Positions 1 to 9,638 of a DNA stretch of 64,000 nucleotides are shown here, piece by piece. The DNA is from Xanthomonas boreopolis (GTDB lineage: Bacteria; Pseudomonadota; Gammaproteobacteria; Xanthomonadales; Xanthomonadaceae): assembly GCA_014654535.1 (NCBI GenBank), contig BNBA01000006.1, forward strand, positions 108,450 through 172,449, written 5' to 3'. Within the stretch, counting starts at the first letter, position 1, and each line of letters opens with the position of its first letter. The notes beneath the pieces are model-generated. The model ran no database searches. It was not told the origin of the DNA and worked only from the letters and a program-made list of their open reading frames with translations. Position numbers and translations under genes: made by a program.

Positions 1-814
<814 letters not shown>

Positions 815-822
<8 letters not shown>

Positions 823-1585
823 CCGCGTGCTCCGGGAGCGGCCCGCGGTGTTGCTGGTGGGCGGGCTGGACTCCAGCGGCGGGGCCGGCGTGTTGCGCGA
901 CGTACAGGCGGTGGCGCGGTTCGGAGGCGAGGCCCGGGTGGCGCTGACGGCGGTGACCGCCCAGACCGATCGCGCGGTGCTCGACGTGCACCCGGTGCCC
1001 TTGGCCACGGTGCGCGCCCAGGTCGATGCGGCCCTGCGGCAAGGGCCGGTGATGGCGGTGAAGATCGGCATGCTCGGCACCGCGGCGACGGTCCGCGCCG
1101 TGGCCGACGCATTGCCGCGCGATGTGCCTTGGGTGGTCGATCCGGTGCTGGCGTCCAGCTCGGGCGCGCCCTTGCTGGACGAGGACGGCGTGGCCGTGCT
1201 GCTCGACACGCTGCTGCCCCGGGCCCGGCTGGCCACGCCCAACCTGCCGGAACTGGCGGCGCTGGCCGCGCGCTGCGGCATCGGGGCGGCAGAGGCGCAA
1301 GCGCAGGCCGGGATCGAGGCCTTGCTGGCGCGCGTGCCGGCGGTGCTGGCCAAGGGCGGGCACGCGCACGGGGCGCTTGCCGTCGACCGGCTGCACCAGC
1401 GCGGCCTGCCCCCGCGCGAGTTCGCCGCGCCCCGGCATCCGTTCGCGCTGCGCGGTACCGGCTGCCTGCTGGCCAGCCTGGTCGCCACCGCGCTGGCCTG
1501 CGGCGACCCGCTGGAAACGGCCGCGGCGCGGGCGCGGGCGGCGCTGGCCGAGTGGTTCGCGGCGCATGCCCGCGAACGGCGGTGA
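815..1585 (+). CDS. thiD: Hydroxymethylpyrimidine/phosphomethylpyrimidine kinase
   Basis: ThiD (256 aa) phosphorylates HMP twice to give HMP-PP, the co-substrate of ThiE. It is a ribokinase-fold protein with the GLDSSGGAG substrate loop at residues 17-25 (AGSDSSGGAG in most homologues) and a C-terminal GTGCLLAS anion-hole motif with the expected Cys. The ATG at 815 lies inside the end of thiE. It is the last gene of the thi cluster; the next gene is 57 bp on, behind a TAAAAT hexamer at 1610-1615 that could be a -10 element. Confidence 0.93.
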
Positions 1586-1642
1586 AGCCGGCCTCGGCCG
1601 CAGTGCGGCTAAAATCGCGTTTTCATTCCGCAGGTGCATGCC

Positions 1643-2041
1643 ATGTCCGAAATCCTGGTGCCGGTGTCCTTCGGCGAACTGCTCGACAAGATCTCGATCC
1701 TGCAGATCAAGTCGGAGCGGATGAGCGACGAGGCCAAGCTGGCCAACGTGCGCAACGAGCTGTCCGCGCTGGAGAAGACCTGGATGGCGCATCCGGCGGC
1801 GGTGCGCGACATCGCCAAGCTGCGCGCCGACCTGAAGGCCGTCAACGAGCGGCTGTGGGTGATCGAGGACGACATCCGCATCAAGGAGAAGGCGCAATCG
1901 TTCGACGAGGAGTTCATCCGGCTGGCGCGCAGCGTGTATTTCGAGAACGACGAGCGCGCGCGGATCAAGAAGGAGATCAACCTGGCGCTGGGTTCGGCCT
2001 ACGTCGAGGAGAAGTCCTACGAGGACTACCGGGCGGAGTGA
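1643..2041 (+). CDS. DUF6165 family protein
   Basis: This protein of 132 residues is highly charged and mostly helical. It opens with EILVPVSFGELLDKISIL, which matches the DUF6165 family as I remember it; the function of that family is not established. I chose ATG 1643 over an in-frame GTG 9 bp upstream because neither has a strong Shine-Dalgarno and ATG is the commoner start. No signal peptide or membrane segment is visible. It faces a glycosyltransferase gene across a REP-like repeat, and family members often sit near LPS or polysaccharide genes, so a surface-glycan role is a guess. Confidence 0.75.
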   Translation: MSEILVPVSFGELLDKISILQIKSERMSDEAKLANVRNELSALEKTWMAHPAAVRDIAKLRADLKAVNERLWVIEDDIRIKEKAQSFDEEFIRLARSVYFENDERARIKKEINLALGSAYVEEKSYEDYRAE

Positions 2042-2055
2042 TCCGCACCGGCGCC

Positions 2056-2220
2056 TGTGGGAGCGGCTTCCCTGTGGGAGCAATTGCCTTGTGGGAGCGG
2101 CTTCAGCCGCGACGGGGCTTTCCCATTCAAATCCCCGCGCAGGGATGTGCAGGCTCTGCAGAGGGACCTGCATGAAAGCCTCGTCGCGGCCGAAGCCGCT
2201 CCCACAGGGAAGCCGCTCTC
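2056..2220. repeat. REP-like palindromic repeat
   Basis: The motif GTGGGAGCGGCTTC occurs near 2057 and intact again at 2091, with a broken copy between. The arm 2091-2113 pairs almost perfectly with its reverse complement at 2183-2205. The element lies between convergent genes and could form a large hairpin that ends both transcripts. The same core recurs three times at 52.9-53.5 kb. Such cores are commonly spread by REP-associated (RAYT) transposases; none is encoded here. Confidence 0.85.
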
Positions 2221-2245
2221 ACCGGTCGCGTAAAACGCCGGCGGC

Positions 2246-3316
2246 TCAACCGCACCGATCGGCCACGTAGCGCTCGAACGCGGCCACCGCGTCCTCGACG
2301 GTGACCAGCGCCATCACGTCGTCGAACTCGATCTTGGTGCCCCACTTCAACGCGCTGGCCGGCTTGCCGAGGTACTTGCGCGCGGCATCGTCGTAGCGGT
2401 CCACGCAATAGCGCACGTCCGAGTACGGGCCGCTGCGGTGCGGATTGCTGGCGGCATGCAGGCCGAGCACCTTGGTGCCCATCGCGTTGGCGATGTGCAT
2501 CGGGCCGGAATCCGGGGTCGCCAGCAGGTCGGCGCGCTCGAGCAGGGCGGGCAGTTGCTTGAGCGTGTCCTTGCCGACCAGGTCCAGCGCTGGGACCTCG
2601 AGCCGGGCCTGGATCGCATCGGCGGTACTGCGCTCCAGTTCGCTGCGGCCGCCGCACAGGACCACCCGCCAGCCGCGCTGCTGGGCGTGCCGTGCCAGCG
2701 CGGCGTAGCGGTCCGGGTACCAGTTGCGGCGCACGTGGCTGGAGCAGGGCGAGATCATCAGGACCGGGCGGCCGTCGTCGTCCCATTGCGCCCGCGCCCA
2801 GGCCCGGGCCTCGTCGGGGACCGGCAGGTCCCACGTCACCTCGGCCTGCCGCAGGCCCAGCGGCTCGCAGAAGCTGCCGATCGCGTCCAGCACGTGGATG
2901 CCGGGGCGGTCGGCGATGCGCTCGTTGACGAACAGGCCGTGCAGGTCCTTGGAGCGGCTGCGGTCGTAGCCGATCCGGCGCCGGGCCGGGATGAAGGCGG
3001 ACAGGACGTTGGCGCGCAGTGCCACCTGCATCTGCAGCAGCGCGTCGAAGCGCCCGGCCGGCGCCAGCTCGCGCCGCAACGCACGCATCCCGGCCACGCC
3101 GCTGCGCTTGTCGTAGACGTGGAAATCGACGCCCTCCAGCCCGTCGAGCAGCTTGTGGCCGGCCTTGTCGATCACCCAGTGCAGGCGCGCGCCGGGCAAG
3201 CCGCGTTGCAGCGTGCGCACCAGCGGGACCACGTGGGTGACGTCCCCCAGCGCGGACAGCCGCAGGAGGCACAGGGAAGGAGGCGCTGGGGCCGTGCTGT
3301 CGCTGGAGCGAGTCAT
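2246..3316 (-). CDS. Family 9 glycosyltransferase (heptosyltransferase-like)
   Basis: This 356-aa GT9 protein is a soluble GT-B enzyme of the LPS heptosyltransferase type. The N-terminal Rossmann half has [17 protein letters not shown] with the conserved Gly-Asp. The C-terminal sugar-nucleotide site has [14 protein letters not shown] followed by [10 protein letters not shown] start it at ATG 3316; the reading frame stays open much further upstream, but that stretch is antisense to kdkA and is a high-GC artefact. Adjacent kdkA supports a role in lipid A-core assembly. Which sugar it transfers cannot be told from sequence. Confidence 0.85.
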   Translation of the reverse strand: MTRSSDSTAPAPPSLCLLRLSALGDVTHVVPLVRTLQRGLPGARLHWVIDKAGHKLLDGLEGVDFHVYDKRSGVAGMRALRRELAPAGRFDALLQMQVALRANVLSAFIPARRRIGYDRSRSKDLHGLFVNERIADRPGIHVLDAIGSFCEPLGLRQAEVTWDLPVPDEARAWARAQWDDDGRPVLMISPCSSHVRRNWYPDRYAALARHAQQRGWRVVLCGGRSELERSTADAIQARLEVPALDLVGKDTLKQLPALLERADLLATPDSGPMHIANAMGTKVLGLHAASNPHRSGPYSDVRYCVDRYDDAARKYLGKPASALKWGTKIEFDDVMALVTVEDAVAAFERYVADRCG

Positions 3317-3502
3317 GTAGTCCTCATGGATGCGTCGATCGGCCGCGGTGCGGTGCGTCGCGGTGCGGCCGGTCGCCCGTCCGGGTCCCGGATACGCCGC
3401 TTCGCGCGTTCTTCGTGGATGCTGGCCCGCGCGCCCTGCCGCGGCGTCCCCGGGGGCTCCGCGGGCATGAAAAAAAGCATGACACGCTCTAGACTCGACG
3501 GG

Positions 3503-4252
3503 ATGGTTGCCTTCGACGCCACTGAAGCGCTGACGCCGTTCCGCGAAGGCCGCGGATACGGGGCCATTCTGTTCGACCGCGAACGCGTGCGGCAAGCCGA
3601 TGCCGGGCTGTTCTCGCCGGCGCGCTGGGGCGAGAAGGCGCGCCCGGTCGACGAGGGCGGGCGCGGCGGCGCCTGGTTCGTCGATGCCCCGTTCGGGCAC
3701 TGCGTGCTGCGCCTTTACCGGCGCGGCGGCATGGTCGCCAAGTTCAACCGCGAGCGCTACCTGTGGAAGGGCGCCAACCGCACCCGCAGCTTCGCCGAGT
3801 TCCGGCTGATGCGCGCCCTGGCCGCCCGCAAGCTGCCGGTGCCGCGCCCGATCGCCGCGTGCTATCTGCGCGAGGGGTTGCAGTATCGCGCCGCGATCCT
3901 GATGGAGCGCCTGGAAGGCGTGCGTTCGCTCGCCGACCGAGCCCTGGTGGCCGGGCGGGGGGCGCCGTGGGAAGAGACCGGGCGGCTGGTGGCCAGTTTC
4001 CACCGCGCCGGGCTGGACCATGCCGACCTCAACGCCCACAACATCCTGTTCGACGCCAACGGCCGGGGCTGGCTGATCGATTTCGACCGCGGCGTGCTGC
4101 GCATCCCGGCCACGCGCTGGCGCGAGCGCAACCTGGCCCGCTTGCACCGCTCGCTGTTGAAGCTGCGCGGCGAACGCAGCCGCGAGGAGGTCGACAAGGA
4201 CTTCGCGCGGCTGCGGCGCGCCTACGACATGGCCTGGGAACGGGGCTATTGA
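3503..4252 (+). CDS. kdkA: 3-deoxy-D-manno-octulosonic acid kinase
   Basis: KdkA (249 aa) uses ATP to phosphorylate Kdo on lipid IVA at the inner face of the cytoplasmic membrane, giving the single phospho-Kdo core seen in Xanthomonads and Pasteurellaceae. The kinase catalytic loop HADLNAHN is at 173-180 (Asp175, Asn180) and the metal motif DFD at 193-195. The segment near [12 protein letters not shown] at 77-88 supplies the ATP-binding Lys. Length fits. It is divergent from the GT9 gene and its stop TGA overlaps the next gene's ATG. Confidence 0.9.
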   Translation: MVAFDATEALTPFREGRGYGAILFDRERVRQADAGLFSPARWGEKARPVDEGGRGGAWFVDAPFGHCVLRLYRRGGMVAKFNRERYLWKGANRTRSFAEFRLMRALAARKLPVPRPIAACYLREGLQYRAAILMERLEGVRSLADRALVAGRGAPWEETGRLVASFHRAGLDHADLNAHNILFDANGRGWLIDFDRGVLRIPATRWRERNLARLHRSLLKLRGERSREEVDKDFARLRRAYDMAWERGY

Positions 4253-5010
4253 TGGACGGCTGGGCGCTGCGCTTCCATGGCGTGGGCAATGCCTCCGCGG
4301 TCGAACTCGGCTCGCCCATGGCCACGATCGAGCGCGATGGCCGGCCCTGGCTGACCATCGACTGCGGCAGCGAGGGGCTGACCCGCTACCGCGAGCACTA
4401 CGGCGCGATGCCGCAGGCGCTGTTCGTCACCCACGTGCACCTGGACCATGTCGGCGGCTTCGAGCGGTTGTTCGTCGACAGCTATTTCTCCGCACGTCGC
4501 GGCCAGACCCTGCTGTACGTGCCGGCGCCGCTGGTGCCGTTGCTGCACCGGCGCGTGGGCGATTACCCGAACGTGCTGGCCGAGGGCGGGGCGAACTTCT
4601 GGGAGGCCTTCCGGCTGGTCCCGGTGGGCGATGCGTTCTGGCACGACGGCGTGCGCCTGGAGGTGTTCCCGGCCCGCCACCATTGGCCGGATACCGCGTT
4701 CGGCCTGCGCCTGAAGGGCGCCCTGGCCTGGACCGGGGATACCCGGCCGATCCCGGAGGTGCTGGCGCGGTTCGCCGGCGAGGACGAGCTGGTCGCCCAC
4801 GACTGTGGCCTGCACGGCAATCCGTCGCATACTGGCGTGGACGACCTGGAACGGGAGTACCCGGAGGCTCTCGTGCGCCGGATGGTGCTCTACCACTATG
4901 CGAGCCTGCGCGACGCCGACGCGTTGCGCGCGCGCGGCCACCGCGTGGCGGCGCCGGGCGAGTGCCTGGCGCTGCGCGAGCCTTCCGCGGAGCGGGCGGG
5001 CGCCGCATGA
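4252..5010 (+). CDS. MBL-fold metallo-hydrolase
   Basis: This is a 252-aa single-domain metallo-beta-lactamase-fold protein with the zinc motif H61-x-H63-x-D65-H66, further ligands in PARHHWPD and AWTGDTRPIPEV, a late Asp in VAHDCGL and a late His in LYHYASL. The layout resembles the RNase Z-like branch of the superfamily, but the substrate is unknown. No signal peptide is present, so it is cytosolic. It overlaps kdkA at its start (TGATG) and moaA at its end (ATGA), which implies coupled translation with a lipid A kinase and a molybdopterin enzyme. Confidence 0.85.
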   Translation: MDGWALRFHGVGNASAVELGSPMATIERDGRPWLTIDCGSEGLTRYREHYGAMPQALFVTHVHLDHVGGFERLFVDSYFSARRGQTLLYVPAPLVPLLHRRVGDYPNVLAEGGANFWEAFRLVPVGDAFWHDGVRLEVFPARHHWPDTAFGLRLKGALAWTGDTRPIPEVLARFAGEDELVAHDCGLHGNPSHTGVDDLEREYPEALVRRMVLYHYASLRDADALRARGHRVAAPGECLALREPSAERAGAA

Positions 5011-6032
5011 GCGCGCTGCCGCAGCCGACGATGCCGCTCGGCGACCGGCTGGGGCGGCCGCTGCACGACCTGCGACTGTCGGTGATCGAGGCCTGCAATT
5101 TCCGCTGCGGCTACTGCATGCCGGCCGACAAGGTCCCGGCCGACTACGGCCTGGATGCGGCCGGGCGCCTGGACTTCGACCAGATCGAAACGCTCGTGCG
5201 CGGCTTCGTCCGGCTCGGCGTCAGCAAGCTGCGCCTGACCGGTGGCGAGCCGCTGCTGCGCAAGCGCTTGCCGGAGCTGGTGGAGCGCCTGGCCCGGATC
5301 GACGGCATCGAGGACCTGGCCCTGACCACCAACGGCAGCCTGCTCGCGGCCCAGGCCGCGGCGCTGCGCCAGGCCGGGCTGCGCCGCCTGACGGTCAGCC
5401 TGGACGCGCTCGATCCGCGGCGTTTCGCCGAGATGTCGGGCGGGCGCGGCGAGGTGGCGCGGGTGCTGGCGGGCATCGAAGCCGCCGAGCGCGCCGGGTT
5501 CGGCGCGTTGAAGATCAACTGCGTGGTGCAGCACGGCGTGAACGAGGACCAGGTGCTGCCGCTGGTCGAGCATTTCCGCGGCAGCGGACACGTGCTGCGC
5601 TTCATCGAGTACATGGACGTGGGCAACTGCAACGGCTGGCAGCGCGGGCAGGTGGTGGAGTCCGACGAACTGCGCCGGCGCATCGAGGCGCAGTGGCCGC
5701 TGCGGCCGCTGCCGCCGAACTACGGCGGCGAGGTCGCGACGCGCTACGCGTTCCTCGACGGCCAGGGCGAGATCGGCTTCGTCAGCGCGATCTCGCACGC
5801 GTTCTGCGGCGATTGCCATCGCGCGCGCGTATCGGCCGACGGCCACCTGTACACCTGCCTGTTCGCCAGCGCCGGCACCGACCTGCGGCCTTCCCTGGCG
5901 CAGGGCGAGGACGCCTTCGTCGAGCACCTGGCCGGGCTGTGGCGCGCGCGCGCCGACCGCTACAGCGAACTGCGCGCCGAACAGGGACGCCGCACCGGCA
6001 AGCCGGTGGAAATGTTCCTGATCGGGGGATGA
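5007..6032 (+). CDS. moaA: GTP 3',8-cyclase (molybdenum cofactor)
   Basis: MoaA (341 aa) is a radical-SAM enzyme that converts GTP to 3',8-cyclo-dihydro-GTP, the first step of molybdopterin synthesis. The SAM cluster motif is CNFRCGYC (Cys30, Cys34, Cys37). LRLTGGEPLLR is the SAM-binding strand. The second cluster is the C-x-x-C-x13-C run in AFCGDCHRARVS...YTCLF. The protein ends in Gly-Gly, as functional MoaA does. The start ATG lies inside the end of the MBL-fold gene, and moaC follows 42 bp later. Confidence 0.95.
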   Translation: MSALPQPTMPLGDRLGRPLHDLRLSVIEACNFRCGYCMPADKVPADYGLDAAGRLDFDQIETLVRGFVRLGVSKLRLTGGEPLLRKRLPELVERLARIDGIEDLALTTNGSLLAAQAAALRQAGLRRLTVSLDALDPRRFAEMSGGRGEVARVLAGIEAAERAGFGALKINCVVQHGVNEDQVLPLVEHFRGSGHVLRFIEYMDVGNCNGWQRGQVVESDELRRRIEAQWPLRPLPPNYGGEVATRYAFLDGQGEIGFVSAISHAFCGDCHRARVSADGHLYTCLFASAGTDLRPSLAQGEDAFVEHLAGLWRARADRYSELRAEQGRRTGKPVEMFLIGG

Positions 6033-6074
6033 GCCCTGCGCTCCCCCGGCTTTTCCGAACTGGATTCCCATCCC

Positions 6075-6563
6075 ATGCCACAGCATTCGCAACTGACCCA
6101 CCTCGACGAAGCCGGCCTGCCCGCGATGGTCGACGTATCCGGCAAGGCGGCCACCGCGCGGCAGGCGCTTGCCCGCGCCTGCGTGCGGTTTCCGGCCGAG
6201 GTCGCCCGGCAACTGCGCGACACCGCGATGCGCAGCGCCAAGGGCGGCATCGTCGAGACCGCGATCGTCGCCGGCACGCAGGCGGTCAAGCGCACGCACG
6301 AGCTGATCCCGTTCTGCCACCCGCTGCCGATCGACGGTTGCCGCTTCTCGGTGGAATGGCAGGACGACGCCACGCTGCGGATCACGTGCCAGGTGAAGAC
6401 CGTCCATCGCACCGGCGTGGAGATGGAGGCGCTGACCGGCGCCAGCGTCGCCGCGCTGACGGTCTACGACATGTGCAAGGCGCTGAGCCACGACATCGTC
6501 ATCGACGCGGTGCGCCTGTTGGGCAAGCAGGGCGGCAAGCGCGATTTCGCGCGGGCGGAGTAG
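6075..6563 (+). CDS. moaC: Cyclic pyranopterin monophosphate synthase
   Basis: MoaC (162 aa) rearranges the MoaA product to cPMP, the second step of molybdenum cofactor synthesis. Recognisable are FCHPLPIDG (substrate pocket), the [15 protein letters not shown] segment and the signature DMCKALSHD, plus GGKRDF at the end. Its size matches the hexameric cytosolic enzyme. It probably shares a transcript with moaA. No moaB, moaD or moaE is near, so the rest of the pathway is elsewhere. Confidence 0.95.
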   Translation: MPQHSQLTHLDEAGLPAMVDVSGKAATARQALARACVRFPAEVARQLRDTAMRSAKGGIVETAIVAGTQAVKRTHELIPFCHPLPIDGCRFSVEWQDDATLRITCQVKTVHRTGVEMEALTGASVAALTVYDMCKALSHDIVIDAVRLLGKQGGKRDFARAE

Positions 6564-6645
6564 GCCGGCTGCGCGGGCGGGACTTCCGTCCCGATGCCTT
6601 GCCGGGCAGGCGTGTCGAGGCCGAAGCTCCTTCGTCGGCATCCGG

Positions 6646-6705
6646 AAAAGGCGGCGGCCCTGCCGGCTGGCCTCGGCGCCCGCGTCGATCGATACCGTTG
6701 CTGCC
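6646..6705 (-). repeat. 60-bp duplicate of the 3' half of the SRP RNA
   Basis: These 60 bases are identical to 6801-6860, the 3' arm and terminator-side end of the adjacent ffs gene, at an offset of exactly 155 bp. The copy stops at the edge of the conserved GGAAGGCAGCA apical region, so it lacks the domain IV loop and the 5' arm and cannot make an SRP RNA itself. The 95 bp between the copies (6706-6800) resembles nothing I recognise. Confidence 0.9.
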
Positions 6706-6821
6706 GCGCCAAGTTGAACCCACCGTCGAGGGAAAGGTGAGCCCGTCGCCACGGGCCCATGCAATGACAGGCCGGCTGTTCGCGGGAAGACATGGAGTAG
6801 AAAAGGCGGCGGCCCTGCCGG

Positions 6822-6918
6822 CTGGCCTCGGCGCCCGCGTCGATCGATACCGTTGCTGCCTTCCGGCCCTGGCGGGGTTTTCGACCTAGCGTCGCGAGGG
6901 GCCGACAGAGCCACCATA
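6822..6918 (-). ncRNA. ffs: Signal recognition particle 4.5S RNA
   Basis: Read on the minus strand, 6849-6879 gives the SRP domain IV core CCAGGGCCGGAAGGCAGCAA, which binds Ffh. The flanks (CTGTCGGC near 6910 against GCCGAGGC near 6828) pair to make the long hairpin. A GC-rich stem followed by TTTT lies at 6801-6815. Neighbours fit: SRP RNA genes lie next to dnaX-ybaB-recR in many bacteria. Exact ends are estimated from pairing, within a few bases. Confidence 0.8.
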
Positions 6919-6953
6919 GACACGAAATCGCGCCTGAGCGCGGCTTTCAAAGC

Positions 6954-6979
6954 TGAATCTGGCGGAGAGAGGGGGATTC
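6954..6979 (-). repeat. 26-bp copy of the tRNA-Ser 3' end
   Basis: These 26 bases are identical to 7114-7139, the CCA end, acceptor strand and part of the T stem of tRNA-Ser, exactly 160 bp away. Past the T arm the similarity ends and is replaced by small hairpins, for example CAGGTGGC pairing with GCCACCTG near 7024-7042. It resembles a decayed attachment site or a tandem-duplication scar. Confidence 0.85.
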
Positions 6980-7119
6980 ACTCGGCATCTTTCGATGCCT
7001 CGCCCTGCGGGCGGCTTCGCCGTGCAGGTGGCTGCGCCACCTGTCGAACCCGGGGGTTCTCACCCCCTCCCAGGCGCCGGCGAAACTCACGCGACTGGGC
7101 CATCCCAACACTTTGAATC

Positions 7120-7212
7120 TGGCGGAGAGAGGGGGATTCGAACCCCCGAAGCGCGGTTTAGACGCTTACACACTTTCCAGGCGTGCTCCTTCAACCACTC
7201 GGACACCTCTCC
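7120..7212 (-). tRNA. tRNA-Ser(GGA)
   Basis: The minus strand reads GGAGAGG at the 5' acceptor, a 7-base anticodon loop CTGGAAA (anticodon GGA), a long class II variable arm, the T loop GGTTCGAATCC and a 3' strand TCTCTCC-G with an encoded CCA. All stems pair with one terminal wobble. The total of 93 nt with CCA is normal for tRNA-Ser. It decodes UCC/UCU. Confidence 0.96.
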
Positions 7213-7352
7213 GGGGCCCGCACCGGCCATGGCCTGCGCGGGGTCGTGAATTCTAGCGGCCGTGGCGTCCCACCACAAGATGAAGCGTCCCCGGGCGCGG
7301 CGGGTGAGGCGGGCCATGGCACAATGGCGGTTCAGATGAAGACGGTTGCCTG

Positions 7353-9218
7353 ATGTCCTATCTCGTTCTCGCCCGCAAGTGGCGCCCGAAGCGTTTTGCC
7401 GAGCTGGTGGGCCAGGAGCACGTGGTCCGCGCGCTCAGCAACGCGCTGGACAGCGGCCGCGTTCATCATGCTTTCCTGTTCACCGGTACCCGCGGCGTGG
7501 GCAAGACCACCATCGCGCGCATCTTCGCCAAGTCGCTGAACTGCGAGCAGGGCACCAGCGCCGACCCGTGCGGCCAGTGCGCGGCCTGCCTGGACATCGA
7601 CGCGGGCCGCTTCATCGACCTGCTGGAGATCGATGCCGCGTCCAACACCGGCGTGGACGACGTCCGCGAGGTGATCGAGAACGCCCAGTACATGCCCTCG
7701 CGCGGCAAGTACAAGGTCTACCTGATCGACGAGGTGCACATGCTGTCCAAGGCGGCGTTCAACGCGCTGCTGAAGACGCTGGAGGAGCCGCCGGAGCACG
7801 TGAAGTTCCTGCTGGCGACCACCGACCCGCAGAAGCTGCCGGTCACCGTGCTCAGCCGCTGCCTGCAGTTCAACCTCAAGCGGCTGGACGAGGGCCAGAT
7901 CCAGGGCCAGATGACCCGGATCCTGGCGGCCGAGCAGATCGAGGCCGACCCGGCCGCGATCGTGCAGTTGGCCAAGGCCGCCGACGGTTCGCTGCGCGAC
8001 GGCCTGTCGCTGCTCGACCAGGCGATCGCCTACGCGGGCGGCGCGCTGCGCGAGGACGTGGTGCGCACGATGCTGGGCACGGTCGACCGTACCCAGGTCG
8101 GCACGATGCTGGCCGCGCTCGCCGACGGCGACGGCGCGCGCCTGTTGCAGGTGGTCGCGGCGCTGGCGGAGTTCTCGCCGGACTGGAACGGGGTGCTCGA
8201 GGCCCTGGCCGAGGCGCTGCACCGCATTCAGGTGAGCCAGCTGGTGCCCGGCGCGACGTTGCCCGGCGACGGCCTCGACCCGGCGGCGTTCGCCGGCCGG
8301 TTGCGGCCGGAGGTGGTGCAGCTGTGGTACCAGATGGCGCTCAATGGCCGCCGCGACCTGCACCTGGCCCCCAGCCCGCGCGCGGGCTTCGAGATGGCGG
8401 TGCTGCGGATGCTGGCGTTCCGTCCCGTGGGGGCGGTGGCGCCGGGAGCCGGCGACGATGGCCGCGGCCAGCGGCCCGTGCCGGCCGCGACGGGGGAGGC
8501 GACCCAGGCGGCGCCTGCGGCCGCGGCGGCTGCAGCGTCCAAGCCGCAAGCGCCCGCCGTCGCACCGACGGAACCCAAGGCCGCCGTGCCGGTGGTGCCG
8601 GTGCCGGCGGCGGACGCTCCGCGCCCGGCCGAGCGCGCCACGGCCACCGACCTGCCGCCCTGGGCGACCGACGACCGTCCGGTCGCCGAACCGCCGTCGC
8701 CACGGCCGGCCATGCCGGAGATGGCAATGGCGCCGCCGCCTGCGCCGCGCCCGGAACCCGCTCCCGTACCGGCGCCAGAGCCGACACCCGAACCGGCACC
8801 GGCTCCCGCGCGGGCGGAAGCCATCGCCGATGCCGAGCACTGGCTGGAGCTGGTCGCGCGCAGCGGGCTGAGCGGGCCTTCGCGGCAGCTCGCCGCCAAC
8901 GCGGCCTTCGTCAGCCACCAGGGCAACGTGCTGCGCCTGTCGTTGACGCCCGGTTTCGAGTACCTGCAGTCGGAGCGTTCGGTCGGCGATCTCGCCGACG
9001 CGCTGGCGGCCTCGCTCGGCCGCGCGCCGAAGATCATGATCGAGATCGGCGCCGCCCCCGTGGCCGCCGAGACGTTGCACGAGCGTACCCACCGGCAGCA
9101 GGGCGAGCGCCAGAGCGCGGCCGAAGAGGCTTTCATGGGCGACCCGAGCGTGCAGCAGCTGATCCAGCAGCACGGTGCGCGCGTGGTCCCCGATTCCATC
9201 CGACCTTTAGACGAGTGA
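7353..9218 (+). CDS. dnaX: DNA polymerase III subunits gamma and tau
   Basis: DnaX (621 aa) is the clamp-loader ATPase. The N-terminal AAA+ module has Walker [13 protein letters not shown] near residue 45, a zinc knuckle with Cys in [16 protein letters not shown] and the Walker B/SRC region DEVHML...LSRCLQF. Residues about 370-490 form a Pro/Ala-rich tether, and the last 130 residues are the tau domain that contacts the polymerase and DnaB. No A-rich slippery heptamer like that of E. coli is visible, so a gamma form by frameshifting is not supported. ybaB follows after 7 bp. Confidence 0.96.
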   Translation: MSYLVLARKWRPKRFAELVGQEHVVRALSNALDSGRVHHAFLFTGTRGVGKTTIARIFAKSLNCEQGTSADPCGQCAACLDIDAGRFIDLLEIDAASNTGVDDVREVIENAQYMPSRGKYKVYLIDEVHMLSKAAFNALLKTLEEPPEHVKFLLATTDPQKLPVTVLSRCLQFNLKRLDEGQIQGQMTRILAAEQIEADPAAIVQLAKAADGSLRDGLSLLDQAIAYAGGALREDVVRTMLGTVDRTQVGTMLAALADGDGARLLQVVAALAEFSPDWNGVLEALAEALHRIQVSQLVPGATLPGDGLDPAAFAGRLRPEVVQLWYQMALNGRRDLHLAPSPRAGFEMAVLRMLAFRPVGAVAPGAGDDGRGQRPVPAATGEATQAAPAAAAAAASKPQAPAVAPTEPKAAVPVVPVPAADAPRPAERATATDLPPWATDDRPVAEPPSPRPAMPEMAMAPPPAPRPEPAPVPAPEPTPEPAPAPARAEAIADAEHWLELVARSGLSGPSRQLAANAAFVSHQGNVLRLSLTPGFEYLQSERSVGDLADALAASLGRAPKIMIEIGAAPVAAETLHERTHRQQGERQSAAEEAFMGDPSVQQLIQQHGARVVPDSIRPLDE

Positions 9219-9225
9219 TACGACG

Positions 9226-9546
9226 ATGCGAGGCAATATCGCCCAACTGATGCAGCAGGCGCAGAAGATGCAGGAGAACCTGCAGCGCGCCCAGGAAGAA
9301 CTGGCCAAGATGGAAGTGACCGGCAGCGCCGGCGGCGGCATGGTCAACGTGACCCTGACCGGCGCCAAGGAATGCCGCAAGGTCCGTATCGATCCGTCCA
9401 TCCTGTCCGACCAGGAGATGGTCGAGGACCTGATCGCGGCGGCGTTCAACGATGCTTCCAACAAGATCGACGCCGAGTCCAAGTCGCGGATGGGCGCGCT
9501 CACCGCCGGCATGCCGCTGCCGCCGGGGATGAAGCTGCCGTTCTGA
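9226..9546 (+). CDS. ybaB: YbaB/EbfC nucleoid-associated protein
   Basis: This 106-aa DNA-binding protein forms a tweezer-like homodimer in the nucleoid. The N-terminal coiled coil ([19 protein letters not shown]) and the following [17 protein letters not shown] beta segment are typical, as is the C-terminal [11 protein letters not shown]. It lies between dnaX and recR, the conserved order, and its start is 7 bp after the dnaX stop. Confidence 0.95.
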   Translation: MRGNIAQLMQQAQKMQENLQRAQEELAKMEVTGSAGGGMVNVTLTGAKECRKVRIDPSILSDQEMVEDLIAAAFNDASNKIDAESKSRMGALTAGMPLPPGMKLPF

Positions 9547-9552
9547 GGAGCC

Positions 9553-9638
9553 GTGATTCGGGATTGGTGATTCGTGATTCGCAAGAAGCGGCTTTGCTCC
9601 TTGCCTTTGCGAATCACGAATCACGAATCACGAATCAC
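9553..9638. repeat. Long inverted repeat built of GATTCG/CGAATC units
   Basis: The left arm 9553-9584 and right arm 9607-9638 are 32 nt each and pair at 29 positions around a 22-nt loop. Both arms are degenerate tandem copies of GTGATTC and GAATCAC. The right arm ends on the base before the recR ATG, so there is no Shine-Dalgarno between hairpin and start codon. The same heptamer family recurs at 10283-10303 and 23781-23826. Confidence 0.9.

Noticed and set aside
2246..4147. A 633-codon minus-strand frame that would extend the GT9 protein far upstream
   Set aside because: The extension is antisense to kdkA, has no GT9-like sequence and is explained by GC-rich codon bias. The family N terminus begins at ATG 3316.
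4896..6950. Very long minus-strand frame opposite moaA and moaC (and similar ones opposite dnaX, acnD, the receptor, the macroglobulin and pbpC)
   Set aside because: Composition is His/Gln/Arg-rich with no domain, as expected of the complement of high-GC genes. The plus-strand genes have clear motifs.
6954..7119. Second tRNA-Ser gene
   Set aside because: Only the 26-bp 3' end matches; D, anticodon and variable arms are missing.
7353..9218. Programmed frameshift site in dnaX producing gamma
   Set aside because: No A-rich slippery heptamer with a following stem-loop was found after the AAA+ module.
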